From contig DASXZD010000030.1 of the NCBI GenBank assembly GCA_036502085.1, positions 1 to 64,000 on the forward strand: a DNA stretch of 64,000 nucleotides. Direction: 5' to 3'. A model generated the notes under the pieces. It was given only the letters and a program-made list of their open reading frames with translations. It had not been told where the DNA came from and made no database searches. The translations under genes were made by a program, and so were the position numbers. Positions 41,314-49,579 of the stretch are shown here, one piece after another. How positions within the stretch are numbered: position 1 is the first letter of the stretch; every line of letters begins with the position of its first letter. The DNA is from PALSA-505 sp036502085 (GTDB lineage Bacteria > Actinomycetota > Actinomycetes > Streptosporangiales > Streptosporangiaceae).

Positions 41314-42605
41314 GCGGCGAGGCTTCCGCCGCGCTCTTCCGCCGGGCCGCCGCGGTCGCGCCCGGCGGGGTGAACTCCCCGGTGCGGGCGTTCGGCGCGG
41401 TCGGCGGAACGCCGCCGTTCATGGTTTCGGGCTCCGGCGCCTGCCTCACCGACATCGACGGCCGCGAGTACGTGGATCTGGTCTGCTCCTGGGGGCCGAT
41501 GATCCTCGGTCACGCACACCCTGAGGTGACCGCCGCGATACACCGGGCGACAGAGCTCGGCACCTCGTTCGGCGCGGTGACGCCCGGCGAGGTCGAGTTG
41601 GCCGAGGAGCTCATCGCCCGGGTCCCGGTGCAGAAAGTCCGGCTGGTCAGCTCGGGCACCGAAGCGACCATGTCGGCGCTGCGGCTGGCCCGCGCCTTCA
41701 CCGGTCGCCCCCTGGTGGTGAAGTTCATCGGCTGCTACCACGGGCACGCCGACGCGCTGCTGGCCGCAGCCGGATCCGGGGTGGCCACGTTCGGTCTGCC
41801 GGACTCACCCGGGGTGCCGGCCGCGGTCACCGCCGGCACGCTGGTGCTGCCGTACAACGACGCCGCGGCGGTACGGCAGGCATTCGCCGAGCACGGCGCC
41901 CAGATCGCCTGCGTGATCACCGAAGCCTGCCCGGCCAACATGGGCATCGTGCCGCCGCTGCCGGGGTTCAACGAGATGCTAGCCGGGCTCTGCCGGGAGC
42001 ATGGCTCACTGCTGATCATCGATGAGGTGCTTACCGGGTTCCGCGTCGGCCCATCCGGCTGGTACGGCCTCGATGGCGTGGCGGCGGATCTCATGACGTT
42101 CGGCAAGGTTATGGGCGGCGGGCTGCCCGCGGCAGCGTTCGGCGGCCGGGCCGAGATCATGGACATGCTCGCGCCGGCCGGGCCGGTCTACCAGGCCGGG
42201 ACGCTGTCCGGTAACCCGCTGGCCACGGCGGCCGGGCTGGCCACGCTGCGGGCCTGCACCCCGGAGGTCTATGCCCGGGTCGATGAGGCGGCCGAGATCG
42301 TAGCTGGGCTGACGACCGGCGCGCTGACCGAGTGCGGTGTGCCGTTCCGGCTGCAGCGCGGCGGCAACCTGTTCTCGGTGTTCCTCGGCCGGACGGAGCC
42401 GGTGCGGGACTTCGATGCGGCGCGGGATCAGTCGGCGGCCGCCTACGCCGCGTTCTTTCACGCGATGCTGGCGGCCGGCGTGTACCTGCCGCCGTCCGGC
42501 TTCGAGGCATGGTTCCTGTCCGCCGCGCACGACTCCGCCGCGATCGAGCGGATCGCGGGCGCCCTCCCCGCCGCCGCCCGAGCCGCCGCCGCGGCGCTGT
42601 CTTAA
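41310..42605 (+). CDS. hemL: Glutamate-1-semialdehyde 2,1-aminomutase
   Basis: A 431-residue PLP-dependent class III aminotransferase that converts glutamate-1-semialdehyde to 5-aminolevulinate. N-terminal PGGVNSPVRAF, SSGTEATMSALRLARA, IIDEVLTGFR and the PLP lysine in LMTFGKVMGGGLP are present. It completes the C5 route begun by HemA. GTG start, overlapping the prim-pol-like gene. Confidence 0.97.
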   Translation: MSGEASAALFRRAAAVAPGGVNSPVRAFGAVGGTPPFMVSGSGACLTDIDGREYVDLVCSWGPMILGHAHPEVTAAIHRATELGTSFGAVTPGEVELAEELIARVPVQKVRLVSSGTEATMSALRLARAFTGRPLVVKFIGCYHGHADALLAAAGSGVATFGLPDSPGVPAAVTAGTLVLPYNDAAAVRQAFAEHGAQIACVITEACPANMGIVPPLPGFNEMLAGLCREHGSLLIIDEVLTGFRVGPSGWYGLDGVAADLMTFGKVMGGGLPAAAFGGRAEIMDMLAPAGPVYQAGTLSGNPLATAAGLATLRACTPEVYARVDEAAEIVAGLTTGALTECGVPFRLQRGGNLFSVFLGRTEPVRDFDAARDQSAAAYAAFFHAMLAAGVYLPPSGFEAWFLSAAHDSAAIERIAGALPAAARAAAAALS

Positions 42606-42666
42606 CTTGCCGGGTTCGATGTGGACCGAAGTTCGACTACGGCTGGATCTGTGGCGCGGGCTGCTG

Positions 42667-43167
42667 TCAGCGCAGCCCGAGGCCGGTGGTGCCGTCCAGG
42701 AGCTCACGGGCAATTTCCAGGTGGCCGGAGTGCGCCGCGGTCTCCTCGATGATGTGCAGGATCACCGCGCGGACGTTAGGTATCTCGTCCCCGCGGTGGC
42801 GGCCGCGTGGCGCGTCCGACAGGCTGATGCCCGCCAGTATCTCGTCGGACCGGTCGCACTGCTCGCGGTAGTAGCCCAGCACATCGGACGACGGGCGATC
42901 GCAGGTGAAGGCCATCGCCGGGTCATACGGCGGCCGCCCCTCGTCCCACGCTAGATCCGCATGCGAGCCCGCGACCACCTCCACGAACCAGTGCCGCTCC
43001 GCGTTCCCCAGGTGCTCAACCATTCCCGCAACCGTCCAGCCCGACGCCACGACCGGCGTATGCCAGGCATCCTCGCTCAGCCCCGTGACGACGGAGCGCA
43101 CCGAGGACCGCTGGTACTCCAGGCATTCAAGAAGCTCCCGCCTGACGTCCTGATCATCAGCTGACAC
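42667..43167 (-). CDS. DinB-family protein
   Basis: A 166-residue four-helix-bundle DinB/DUF664-type protein: LLECLEYQRSSVRSVVTGL, GWTVAGMVEHLGNAERHWF, RAVILHIIEETAAHSGHLEIARE. The three histidines (in EHLGNAERHW and HSGHLE) match the metal triad of mycothiol-dependent DinB enzymes. The substrate is unknown. The GTG at 43167 has an AAGGGG ribosome binding site; the frame is open further upstream without support. Confidence 0.87.
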   Translation of the reverse strand: MSADDQDVRRELLECLEYQRSSVRSVVTGLSEDAWHTPVVASGWTVAGMVEHLGNAERHWFVEVVAGSHADLAWDEGRPPYDPAMAFTCDRPSSDVLGYYREQCDRSDEILAGISLSDAPRGRHRGDEIPNVRAVILHIIEETAAHSGHLEIARELLDGTTGLGLR

Positions 43168-43299
43168 GTTCCTGCCCCTTCCGTGCGGCATCTCTTGCCG
43201 GTAAGACGTGCGGGAGACCGCCGAATCATCGCTCCGCCCGTCATCGTCGCAGCCCGCCACCGCAGACTCGCCCGGCATGCCCGGAAGCACGAAAGATGC

Positions 43300-43668
43300 T
43301 CAGCTCGGCGGATCGGCCTCGGCGCGAGCCGACTCGAACGTCCATCCGAGTGCGATTACCGTGACGCCGGCGAGCACCATCGGCCGGCTGTGCCGCCATG
43401 ATCCCCAGGCGGCCAGCACGTCGCCCGCCAGCCGGATGCCTACGGCTGGGGAGGGCTTGATCGCTGAGCCGGGCGGGGCGCTGCCCTCAGCAGCCCCCTG
43501 GCTGTTCGCCACCAGCGAGGCGGCGATGGCCGGCGGCCCCAGCCGGACCAGGATGCCCGCGGCGCGCTTGCGCTTCCATAGCAGGACCCAGGACGCCGCT
43601 GCGGCGGCGATATCCGTGCCGAGTATGGCGGGCCGGACTTGGTGCAACGAGAGCGTGCGGCGATCCAC
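43300..43668 (-). CDS. Small membrane protein of unknown function
   Basis: A 122-residue protein with three hydrophobic segments (about 14-31, 42-56 and 95-113) and a basic first loop (WKRKRAAG). TACGGT (43680-43675) lies 7 nt upstream of the GTG at 43668, so transcription may be leaderless. I do not recognise the family. It is convergent with nothing and sits between the DinB gene and a frameshifted gene. Confidence 0.55.
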   Translation of the reverse strand: MDRRTLSLHQVRPAILGTDIAAAAASWVLLWKRKRAAGILVRLGPPAIAASLVANSQGAAEGSAPPGSAIKPSPAVGIRLAGDVLAAWGSWRHSRPMVLAGVTVIALGWTFESARAEADPPS

Positions 43669-43699
43669 CGCAGCACCGTAGCACTGCTTGTGCGCATTC

Positions 43700-44264
43700 C
43701 TGGGGGTTGATGACGCTTCGTCCGCGTTGGTCACCCGCGTTGCGGACCTGGGCCCAGAAACCGCTGGTCGCCGGGTCGATGTCCGAGACCACGGCGAACC
43801 CGATCGCCGCTGTCGCCGCCGCCTCCCGCTTCGCCGCCGCGGCGGCCAGCACGCCGCGGACCAGGGCGTCCCTCGCGCCAGGGAACGCTCCGTCGGCGGC
43901 GGGTCCGACCCAGGTCAGGTTGGGCTCACCGGTCACCTGGAACGCGGCGAACTCGCGGCCGTGCCGGATCACGACCTGCGACACGAACGCGGCCCAGGCC
44001 GGCCACGTCCCCGCCGGGATCGCGGTAGCACAGCGCCAGGTCCAGCGGCACGCCGATGCCGGCGAGCTGAGCCACCTGGGCGTGCACCGCGGCGGTCGAC
44101 GCCGGCCCGGTCCAGACCACGTACATCCGCGGCAGGAGGGGATTGCCGTCTCCTTGCAGCTCGGCGAGCGCGCGGCCGATCGCTTCGAAGTCGTCGGGCG
44201 GTCCCTTGGCGACACCGCCGGCCATCACCAGCGGGAAGACCCCGAAAACCAGTGGATCGGTCAT
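43700..44264 (-). pseudogene. Frameshifted hypothetical gene
   Basis: The reading frame starts at ATG 44264 (MTDPLVFGVFPLVMAGG) and continues sensibly to CYRDPGG near 44010. The plausible continuation (TWPAWAAFVSQVVIRHGREF, then TGEPNLTWVGPAAD and FAVVSDIDPATSGFWAQV) lies in another frame. A one-base excess in the run of four C at 44009-44012 explains the switch. The product looks like a small TIM-barrel or glycosidase-like protein, but I cannot name it. The 3' part may also be truncated. Real pseudogene or sequencing error cannot be separated here. Confidence 0.65.
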
Positions 44265-44320
44265 GTTCCGACCCTAGATCACTGCCTTCGGCGAGGGCCC
44301 GGGCAGGAAGCGGGAAGGTA

Positions 44321-45172
44321 CTAGCCTGCGCCGGTCCTGACCAGCTCCCGCTGGGGCGCGGCGTTCGGCCTGACCAGCGCCCGCCGGACGGCCTGCCCGG
44401 CTCGCTGCACCAGCAGGGCCAGCGCGAGCAGGATGGCGGCGGCCGCGCCGTCCAGCCAGAAATGGTTGGCGGTGACCACCACCGCGACCGTGGTCAGCAC
44501 CGGGTAGGCCAGCGCCAGCCAGCGCCAGCGGCTGCGCGACACCTGCACGATGACCACGGCCACCAGCAGCGCCCAGCCGATGTGAACGGACGGCATTGCG
44601 GACAGCTGGTCCGGGTTGAAGCCGGCGACGCTGCCGTACACCGACTGGCCGTACCTGACCGCGGTGTCGACCATGCCGTCGCCGGGCAGCATCCGCGGCG
44701 GCGCGACCGGGATCAGCTGCACCAGCAGCGAGAATCCGGTGAACAGCACCACGGTCGTCCTGACCCGCAGGTAGCTGGCCCGGTACCGGACGAACAGCCA
44801 GGTCAGGCAGGCCAGCAGCACGGCGAAGTGCAGGCTCGCGTAGTACAGGTTCAGTGCCTGGACGATCAGCGGATGCGGCAGGAAGACACGCTGGACGCCG
44901 GTCTCGCTGGGCATGCGCAGCACCCGTTCGGCGTGCCAGAGCCAGCGGGCCCTGGTCACCGCGCCGCCGGGGTCCAGCGCCGGATGGCTGCCGGCCAGTT
45001 GCCAGAGCGCGAACAGGGCGAGCACCGTCCCCGCCTCCTGGGCGAAGGCCGCGACCGCGGCCAGCCGCGGCGCCGGGCGGGCCCGCAGGGACCGCCGCGC
45101 AGCGACGGCCGAGCCGATCAGGCAGGCCGAGGCGGTCGTCGCCGCCTGCCAGGTCAGCTCGATACTCAGCAC
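44321..45172 (-). CDS. PAP2-superfamily (IPC-synthase-like) membrane phosphatase/transferase
   Basis: A 283-residue protein with about six membrane helices. PAP2-type motifs are RMLPGDGMVDTAVRYG, AMPSVHIGWALLVAVV and TANHFWLDGAAAA; the two histidines are those expected of the active site. It probably acts on a lipid phosphate or transfers a head group. GTG 45172 is chosen; the frame continues into three in-frame copies of a 30-bp repeat, which would add SAVGRLSGQT-type residues. Confidence 0.82.
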   Translation of the reverse strand: MLSIELTWQAATTASACLIGSAVAARRSLRARPAPRLAAVAAFAQEAGTVLALFALWQLAGSHPALDPGGAVTRARWLWHAERVLRMPSETGVQRVFLPHPLIVQALNLYYASLHFAVLLACLTWLFVRYRASYLRVRTTVVLFTGFSLLVQLIPVAPPRMLPGDGMVDTAVRYGQSVYGSVAGFNPDQLSAMPSVHIGWALLVAVVIVQVSRSRWRWLALAYPVLTTVAVVVTANHFWLDGAAAAILLALALLVQRAGQAVRRALVRPNAAPQRELVRTGAG

Positions 45173-45184
45173 GCGCCGGACCTC

Positions 45185-45274
45185 ACTTGTCTGGCCGGAG
45201 AGACGCCCTACGGCACTTGTCTGGCCGGAGAGACGCCCTACGGCACTTGCCTGGCCGGAGAGACGCCCTACGGC
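45185..45274. repeat. Three exact-spaced 30-bp tandem repeats
   Basis: Three copies of a 30-bp unit beginning acttgtctggccggagagac and ending cctacggc, with a single substitution in the third copy, lie just upstream of the PAP2-type gene. The word cttgtctggccg recurs once more near 45453. Confidence 0.92.
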
Positions 45275-45334
45275 AGAATCCGCCTCGCCGGACTGCACCC
45301 GTCACCATCAGAACTATGCACGATCCTGCGGATG

Positions 45335-45420
45335 TTATTCAAAGCTCGAAGATCAACTTGAGCCTTCGCAGCTCATGGGCTGAGAGCAAGATCATTCAGG
45401 GAAGTTTTGAATAATACTCC
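45335..45420. repeat. Dispersed inverted-repeat element, copy C
   Basis: TTATTCAAAG (45335-45344) faces GAAGTTTTGAATAA (45401-45414). The right half, gagcaagatcat through gaagttttgaataat and ctccg, closely matches copy A near 26.85 kb. Confidence 0.78.
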
Positions 45421-45516
45421 GCGTGCTCACTCCGAATTCAGCCGGCGCAACCCGCTTGTCTGGCCGTGAGCGGGCGGCACGCGGGGCGCTGCGCGCGCCG
45501 GTAGGCTGGGCGCGCC

Positions 45517-46200
45517 ATGACTGACACGCAAGGGTCGGCCGCGCGGGACACGTCCGGGACGCCGCAGGGGGCCGGGCGGACCGTGGTTCACCTGCTGCGC
45601 CACGGCGAAGTGTACAACCCCGGTCACGTGATCTACGGGCGGCTGCCCGACTTCCACCTGTCCGAGGACGGCCGGGTGATGGCCAAGGCGGCCGCCAGCT
45701 TCCTGGCCGGCCGGGACGTGACCGCTCTGGTCAGCTCGCCGCTGGACCGGGCCCGCGAGACGGCGGAGCCGCTGGCCGCGCAGTTCGGGCTGCCGGTGGT
45801 CACTGACGACCGGCTGATCGAGCCGTGGAACCACTTTGAGGGGCTGACGTTCGGCGTCGGAGACGGCTCGCTGCGCCGGGCGGAGCACTGGCGCTACCTG
45901 CGCAACCCCTTCCTTCCGTCATGGGGCGAGCCTTACCGGCAGGTTGCCGACCGGGTCCTGGCCGCGATGGCCAGCGCCAGGGACGCGGCGCGCGGTCACG
46001 AGGCGGTCTGCGTCAGCCACCAACTGCCGATCTGGGTGACCCGCCGCGCGGTAGAGGTGCGCAGGCTCTGGCACAACCCGTCCCGCCGCCAGTGCGCGCT
46101 GGCCAGCGTGACCAGCTTCACCTACCAGGGGGACCGGATCACCGAGGTGAGCTACGCCGAGCCGGCCGGACCGGCCGGCCGCCAGACAGCCGGGGCCTAG
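45517..46200 (+). CDS. Histidine phosphatase (phosphoglycerate mutase-like)
   Basis: A 227-residue protein with the catalytic LLRHGEVYNP motif, VSSPLDRARETAEPL and the second histidine in VCVSHQLPIWVTRRA. Orthologues commonly head the cytochrome c maturation gene group (phosphatase, TlpA/ResA, CcdA, ResB, CcsA) in actinobacteria. Here ResB and CcsB follow only after a 1.8-kb stretch with unrelated genes. TAGGCT at 45502-45507 predicts a very short leader. Confidence 0.9.
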   Translation: MTDTQGSAARDTSGTPQGAGRTVVHLLRHGEVYNPGHVIYGRLPDFHLSEDGRVMAKAAASFLAGRDVTALVSSPLDRARETAEPLAAQFGLPVVTDDRLIEPWNHFEGLTFGVGDGSLRRAEHWRYLRNPFLPSWGEPYRQVADRVLAAMASARDAARGHEAVCVSHQLPIWVTRRAVEVRRLWHNPSRRQCALASVTSFTYQGDRITEVSYAEPAGPAGRQTAGA

Positions 46201-46224
46201 CCCGGCCAGGCCACGGGCCGCCGG

Positions 46225-46596
46225 TTAACTGAAGCGCGCAGGCTCCGTGATAGCGCCCTGGGCCGGCATCACGTCGCCGACGGGACTGGCATCGACCACA
46301 TGCCCGGGGCCTGCTACGGGCTGACGTGGTTTGAGTTCCAGGTCAAAATGCGCATCGAGGGCTGAGGCGACGCCGGCTAGCGTTCGCAGCGTGAGGTTCT
46401 CGCCCCCCGACAGGATCTGGCTGACCCGCCCCGGGGAGACACCCATCCGGCCGGCGAGGTCCGCGCGGGTCAGCTTCCGCGCGCGCATGTACCAGTCGAT
46501 CTCGTTCGTGAGCCGCGTGATCAGAAGGGAGAGTTCTTCCTCGGTGCTTGCCTCGGTGGCCTTCTGGCCGGACGAGATGCCTAGTCGAAGGCCCAT
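46225..46596 (-). CDS. XRE-family helix-turn-helix regulator
   Basis: A 123-residue protein with an XRE HTH at about residues 38-90: RKLTRADLAGRMGVSPGRVS, then GGENLTLRTLAGVASALDAH. Its size and form are those of antitoxin-like regulators. ATG start at 46596. Two 14-bp direct repeats lie 35-66 bp upstream and are likely operators. The divergently oriented neighbour is a frameshifted membrane gene. Confidence 0.85.
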   Translation of the reverse strand: MGLRLGISSGQKATEASTEEELSLLITRLTNEIDWYMRARKLTRADLAGRMGVSPGRVSQILSGGENLTLRTLAGVASALDAHFDLELKPRQPVAGPGHVVDASPVGDVMPAQGAITEPARFS

Positions 46597-46630
46597 GCCG
46601 AACTCCCTGTAAGTTGTCTGCTGACTGCTT

Positions 46631-46662
46631 AGCTACAGCTAAAGATATAGCTATGGCTAAAG
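46631..46662. promoter_or_regulatory. Direct-repeat operator candidate for the XRE regulator
   Basis: AGCTACAGCTAAAG (46631-46644) and AGCTATGGCTAAAG (46649-46662) are 14-bp direct repeats with an 18-bp period, each containing an internal AGCTA/GCTAA symmetry. They lie between the XRE gene and the divergent region. Confidence 0.6.
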
Positions 46663-47081
46663 TCTCTAGCGCAAGGGTGAGGAACTACTAACCTTCGACC
46701 CTGAACCGTGACCCGAAAGTTATCAGAGTGTAACCGAAACCTCCGATCGGCTACAGGGGGTAAGCAGCTCGGGTCGGTACGTCGGGCGGCCGGCCGACGT
46801 GGCCGGCTGTCAGGCCGTGACCTTGGCCAACGCGCCTGGCACCGCCACCAGAATGACGCACTTAAAGCGCACCGGTCCGCGTTCGCAGAACATTCCATTC
46901 GCCTCATGCGCAACACAGCGTTCATTTCTTCCCGCACGGCAGAGGCTCGGCGCCCGCGTTCGGCCCGCCGGGACTTTTGTCCCTGGCTAGACCGTAAATG
47001 ACCTGCGACCATATCTCCCCGAGGGGGGCCCCACCAGCGGCAACAGCGGTGCGGGCACAAGACAATAGGTTTGGGGGGCTC
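46663..47081. other. Intergenic region without a supported gene
   Basis: About 420 bp with somewhat lower GC. Several ORFs of 60-140 codons cross it on both strands, but none has a convincing ribosome binding site or recognisable protein character. A small GGGAC-TTTT-GTCCC hairpin lies near 46970. Confidence 0.5.
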
Positions 47082-47872
47082 ATGCCAGGCTGGATTACAG
47101 GTTTAGCAGGCAGCATCGTTCTTTCCGCGATTTCGGCCTACATCTTCCTGCGGCTTCGCTGCCATGGAGCCGGATATCCGTTCGGACCTCTGGCCAGGCG
47201 GTGGGCGTACGCCATCATCGTGCTCACGGCGGCCGCCTCGACCGGCCTGGGCCTGGCCGTAGTCGCGGCCAGCGGGCACATCCGCACCGCCTACATCGGC
47301 CTCATCGTGCCGGGCAGCCTGTGGCTGGGGAGAGTCTGCGCCGACCGCGTCCGCACGAACGAGAGCCTGCTGCCCGGACGGCTGACCGCCTGCCTGGCGT
47401 TCCCGCTGCGCCGCCTGGACGACCGGATGGGCGACGACATGCAGAACTGGTGCGACGCCAGATCAAGAGCGGTGGCAGGCACGCCGCAATGGATAGCGGA
47501 CGCCGCGGCGTATTACTGCAACGTGGTGGGCGGCCGGCTCAAACCAGAGCCAGGGCGGAACTCGGCAGGCTGCGGGAATCGATCGAGCACAAGATCTGGA
47601 CGCTGAGGCTGGTGGACCTGGACAGCCCCGGCAAGCTCCAGGCCGCCCTGCAGGCACACGAATCCACCCGGGGCATGCGCCAGTTCACCCCCGGTGACCC
47701 AGAACTGGGCGATCGGCTCGGGACCGAGGCAGCGCACGAACTAGACCTCATGCTGGCTGTGCTCTACCGGCTCGGATTCCGCGACCTGCTGGTGTACCCG
47801 TTCCGCGCGCAGGCGACGCGCAGCTGGCGCGGCCCGAGCACGTCAGCCGGGACCGGTCCCGCCGCCGCCTAG
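47082..47872 (+). pseudogene. Frameshifted membrane protein gene
   Basis: From ATG 47082 the frame encodes three membrane helices (ITGLAGSIVLSAISAYIFL; AYAIIVLTAAASTGLGLAVV; TAYIGLIVPGSLWLG) and a cytoplasmic segment to YYCNVVGGRLK. The natural continuation (TRARAELGRLRESIEHKIWT, QFTPGDPELGDRLGTEAAHE, VLYRLGFRDLLVYPF) lies in another frame. The missing base maps to the AAA at 47541-47543. Function unknown. It interrupts the usual cytochrome c maturation neighbourhood together with the XRE gene. Confidence 0.65.
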
Positions 47873-47978
47873 GCCGAGGGGACACAGACCGGCCCGGCTG
47901 GCACGGCCCCGGGGTCTGGCCTGCCGGGCCGATGCGGCACAATGGGGCAGGTTACTACCGCCTGTAGGAGATTGGCCG

Positions 47979-49574
47979 TTGACCGGACTGCGCACACCGG
48001 ACACCGCGCAGCACGCCGAGGGCCGGGCGGCACCGCGGGGAGCGACCACGCCTGCTCAGCTGGGCGCGCGCGGCTGGCTGCGGTGGGGCTGGCGGCAGCT
48101 GACGTCGATGCGGGTCGCCCTCATCCTGCTGTTCCTGCTCGCGGTGGCCAGCGTCCCCGGGTCGGTGCTGCCGCAGCAGGGGATCAACCCCTCGGCCGTC
48201 CAGCAGTACTACCTCTCCCATCCGGCGCTGGCCCCCTGGCTGAACCGGCTCGGGCTGTTCAACGTGTTCGCCGCGCCCTGGTTTGCCGCCATCTACCTGC
48301 TGCTGTTCGTGTCGCTGGCCGGCTGCGTGATACCGCGCACGGTCAAGCTGGCCCGCTCGGCCCGCGCGCTGCCGCCGGCCGCCCCGCGCAACCTGGCCCG
48401 GCTGCCCAGCTCGGCCCTGATGGCCACCACGCTCGCGCCCGAGCAGGCGCTCGCCACGGCGACGGCGATGCTCAGGGCCCGCAGGTTCCGGCTGCGCACC
48501 GCCGGGGACTGGGTGTCGGCGGAGAAGGGGCACCGGCGCGAGGCCGGCAACCTGCTGTTCCACCTGGCGCTGCTCGGCGTGCTCGTGTCGATCGGGCTGG
48601 GCGGGGTGTTTGGCTACAAGGCGAACAAGCTGCTGGTCGAGCAGGGCACGTTCGCGGACACGGTCACCGCCCTGGACGTCTACCATCCGGGCCGCCTGGT
48701 CTCGCCCGCCGACCTGGCGCCGTTCACCATGACGCTGAGCCGGTTCAATGCCAGCTACATCACGGCCGGGGCCGACCGCGGCCAGCCTGCCGCCTTCAAC
48801 GCGCACATCCGCTACACCACCGCGCCCGGCGCCCGGGCGCGCGACTACGACCTGCAGGTCAACCACCCGCTGGTGGTGGACGGCGTGCGGGTCTTCCTGA
48901 TCGGCCACGGGTACGCGCCGGTGTTCCGAATTACCGACGGCACCGGGCGCGTGGTCTTCAATCAGCCAGTGCCCTTCCTGGCCGCCGAGACGGCCGACTA
49001 CACGTCCGAGGGCGTGATCAAGGTACCCGGGGCCCAGCCGGAGCAGCTCGGCTTCATCGGGGTGTTCCTGCCCACCGCGGTGCCGTCGGCGGGGCGGCTC
49101 GCGTCGGCCTTCCCGGCCGCGCTCAACCCCGAGGTCAGCCTGGTCTCGTACAGCGGCAACCTCGGGCTGGGCTCCGGAGTGCCGCAGTCGGTGTACCAGC
49201 TGGACACGGCCGGCATGCACCGGCTGCCGATCAGCCCGCGGCCGCTGGCGCCCGGACAGTCGATCAAGCTGCCGGACGGCGACGGGACGCTGACCTTCAC
49301 CGGCTACCGGCAGTGGATCAGCCTGGCCATCACCTATGACCCCGGACAGCTGCCCGCGCTGCTGTCCGCGGTGGCCGCGCTCGCCGGGCTGCTGCTGTCC
49401 TTCTTCGTCCGGCGGCGCCGGGTCTTCGTGCGGGCCCGCCCCGCGGATGACGGCGGCGCTATCGTGCAGATCGGCGGGCTCGCGCGGTCGGACGCCAGCG
49501 GCGGCTTCGACCTCGAGTTCGCCGAGCTCACCGAGAAACTCCGATCGTCTCTCAGCCAGAAAGAGGGGGAGTAA
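47979..49574 (+). CDS. resB: ResB, cytochrome c heme-handling protein (system II)
   Basis: A 531-residue membrane protein with helices at about 45-65, 95-120, 190-210 and 465-485, and a large periplasmic domain between the last two. Family phrases: MRVALILLFLLAVASVPGSV, LFNVFAAPWFAAIYLLLFVS, HRREAGNLLFHLALLGVLVS. ResB with CcsA/CcsB moves heme across the membrane and attaches it to apocytochrome c. TTG start with TAGGAG seven bases upstream. Confidence 0.94.
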   Translation: MTGLRTPDTAQHAEGRAAPRGATTPAQLGARGWLRWGWRQLTSMRVALILLFLLAVASVPGSVLPQQGINPSAVQQYYLSHPALAPWLNRLGLFNVFAAPWFAAIYLLLFVSLAGCVIPRTVKLARSARALPPAAPRNLARLPSSALMATTLAPEQALATATAMLRARRFRLRTAGDWVSAEKGHRREAGNLLFHLALLGVLVSIGLGGVFGYKANKLLVEQGTFADTVTALDVYHPGRLVSPADLAPFTMTLSRFNASYITAGADRGQPAAFNAHIRYTTAPGARARDYDLQVNHPLVVDGVRVFLIGHGYAPVFRITDGTGRVVFNQPVPFLAAETADYTSEGVIKVPGAQPEQLGFIGVFLPTAVPSAGRLASAFPAALNPEVSLVSYSGNLGLGSGVPQSVYQLDTAGMHRLPISPRPLAPGQSIKLPDGDGTLTFTGYRQWISLAITYDPGQLPALLSAVAALAGLLLSFFVRRRRVFVRARPADDGGAIVQIGGLARSDASGGFDLEFAELTEKLRSSLSQKEGE

Positions 49575-49579
49575 GGCTC

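Noticed and set aside
45185..45274. CRISPR-like 30-bp repeats
   Set aside because: The units are contiguous with no unique spacers and no cas genes nearby.
46708..47001. 97-codon plus-strand ORF in the gap after the XRE gene
   Set aside because: No ribosome binding site, Arg-rich composition typical of random high-GC frames, no recognisable feature.
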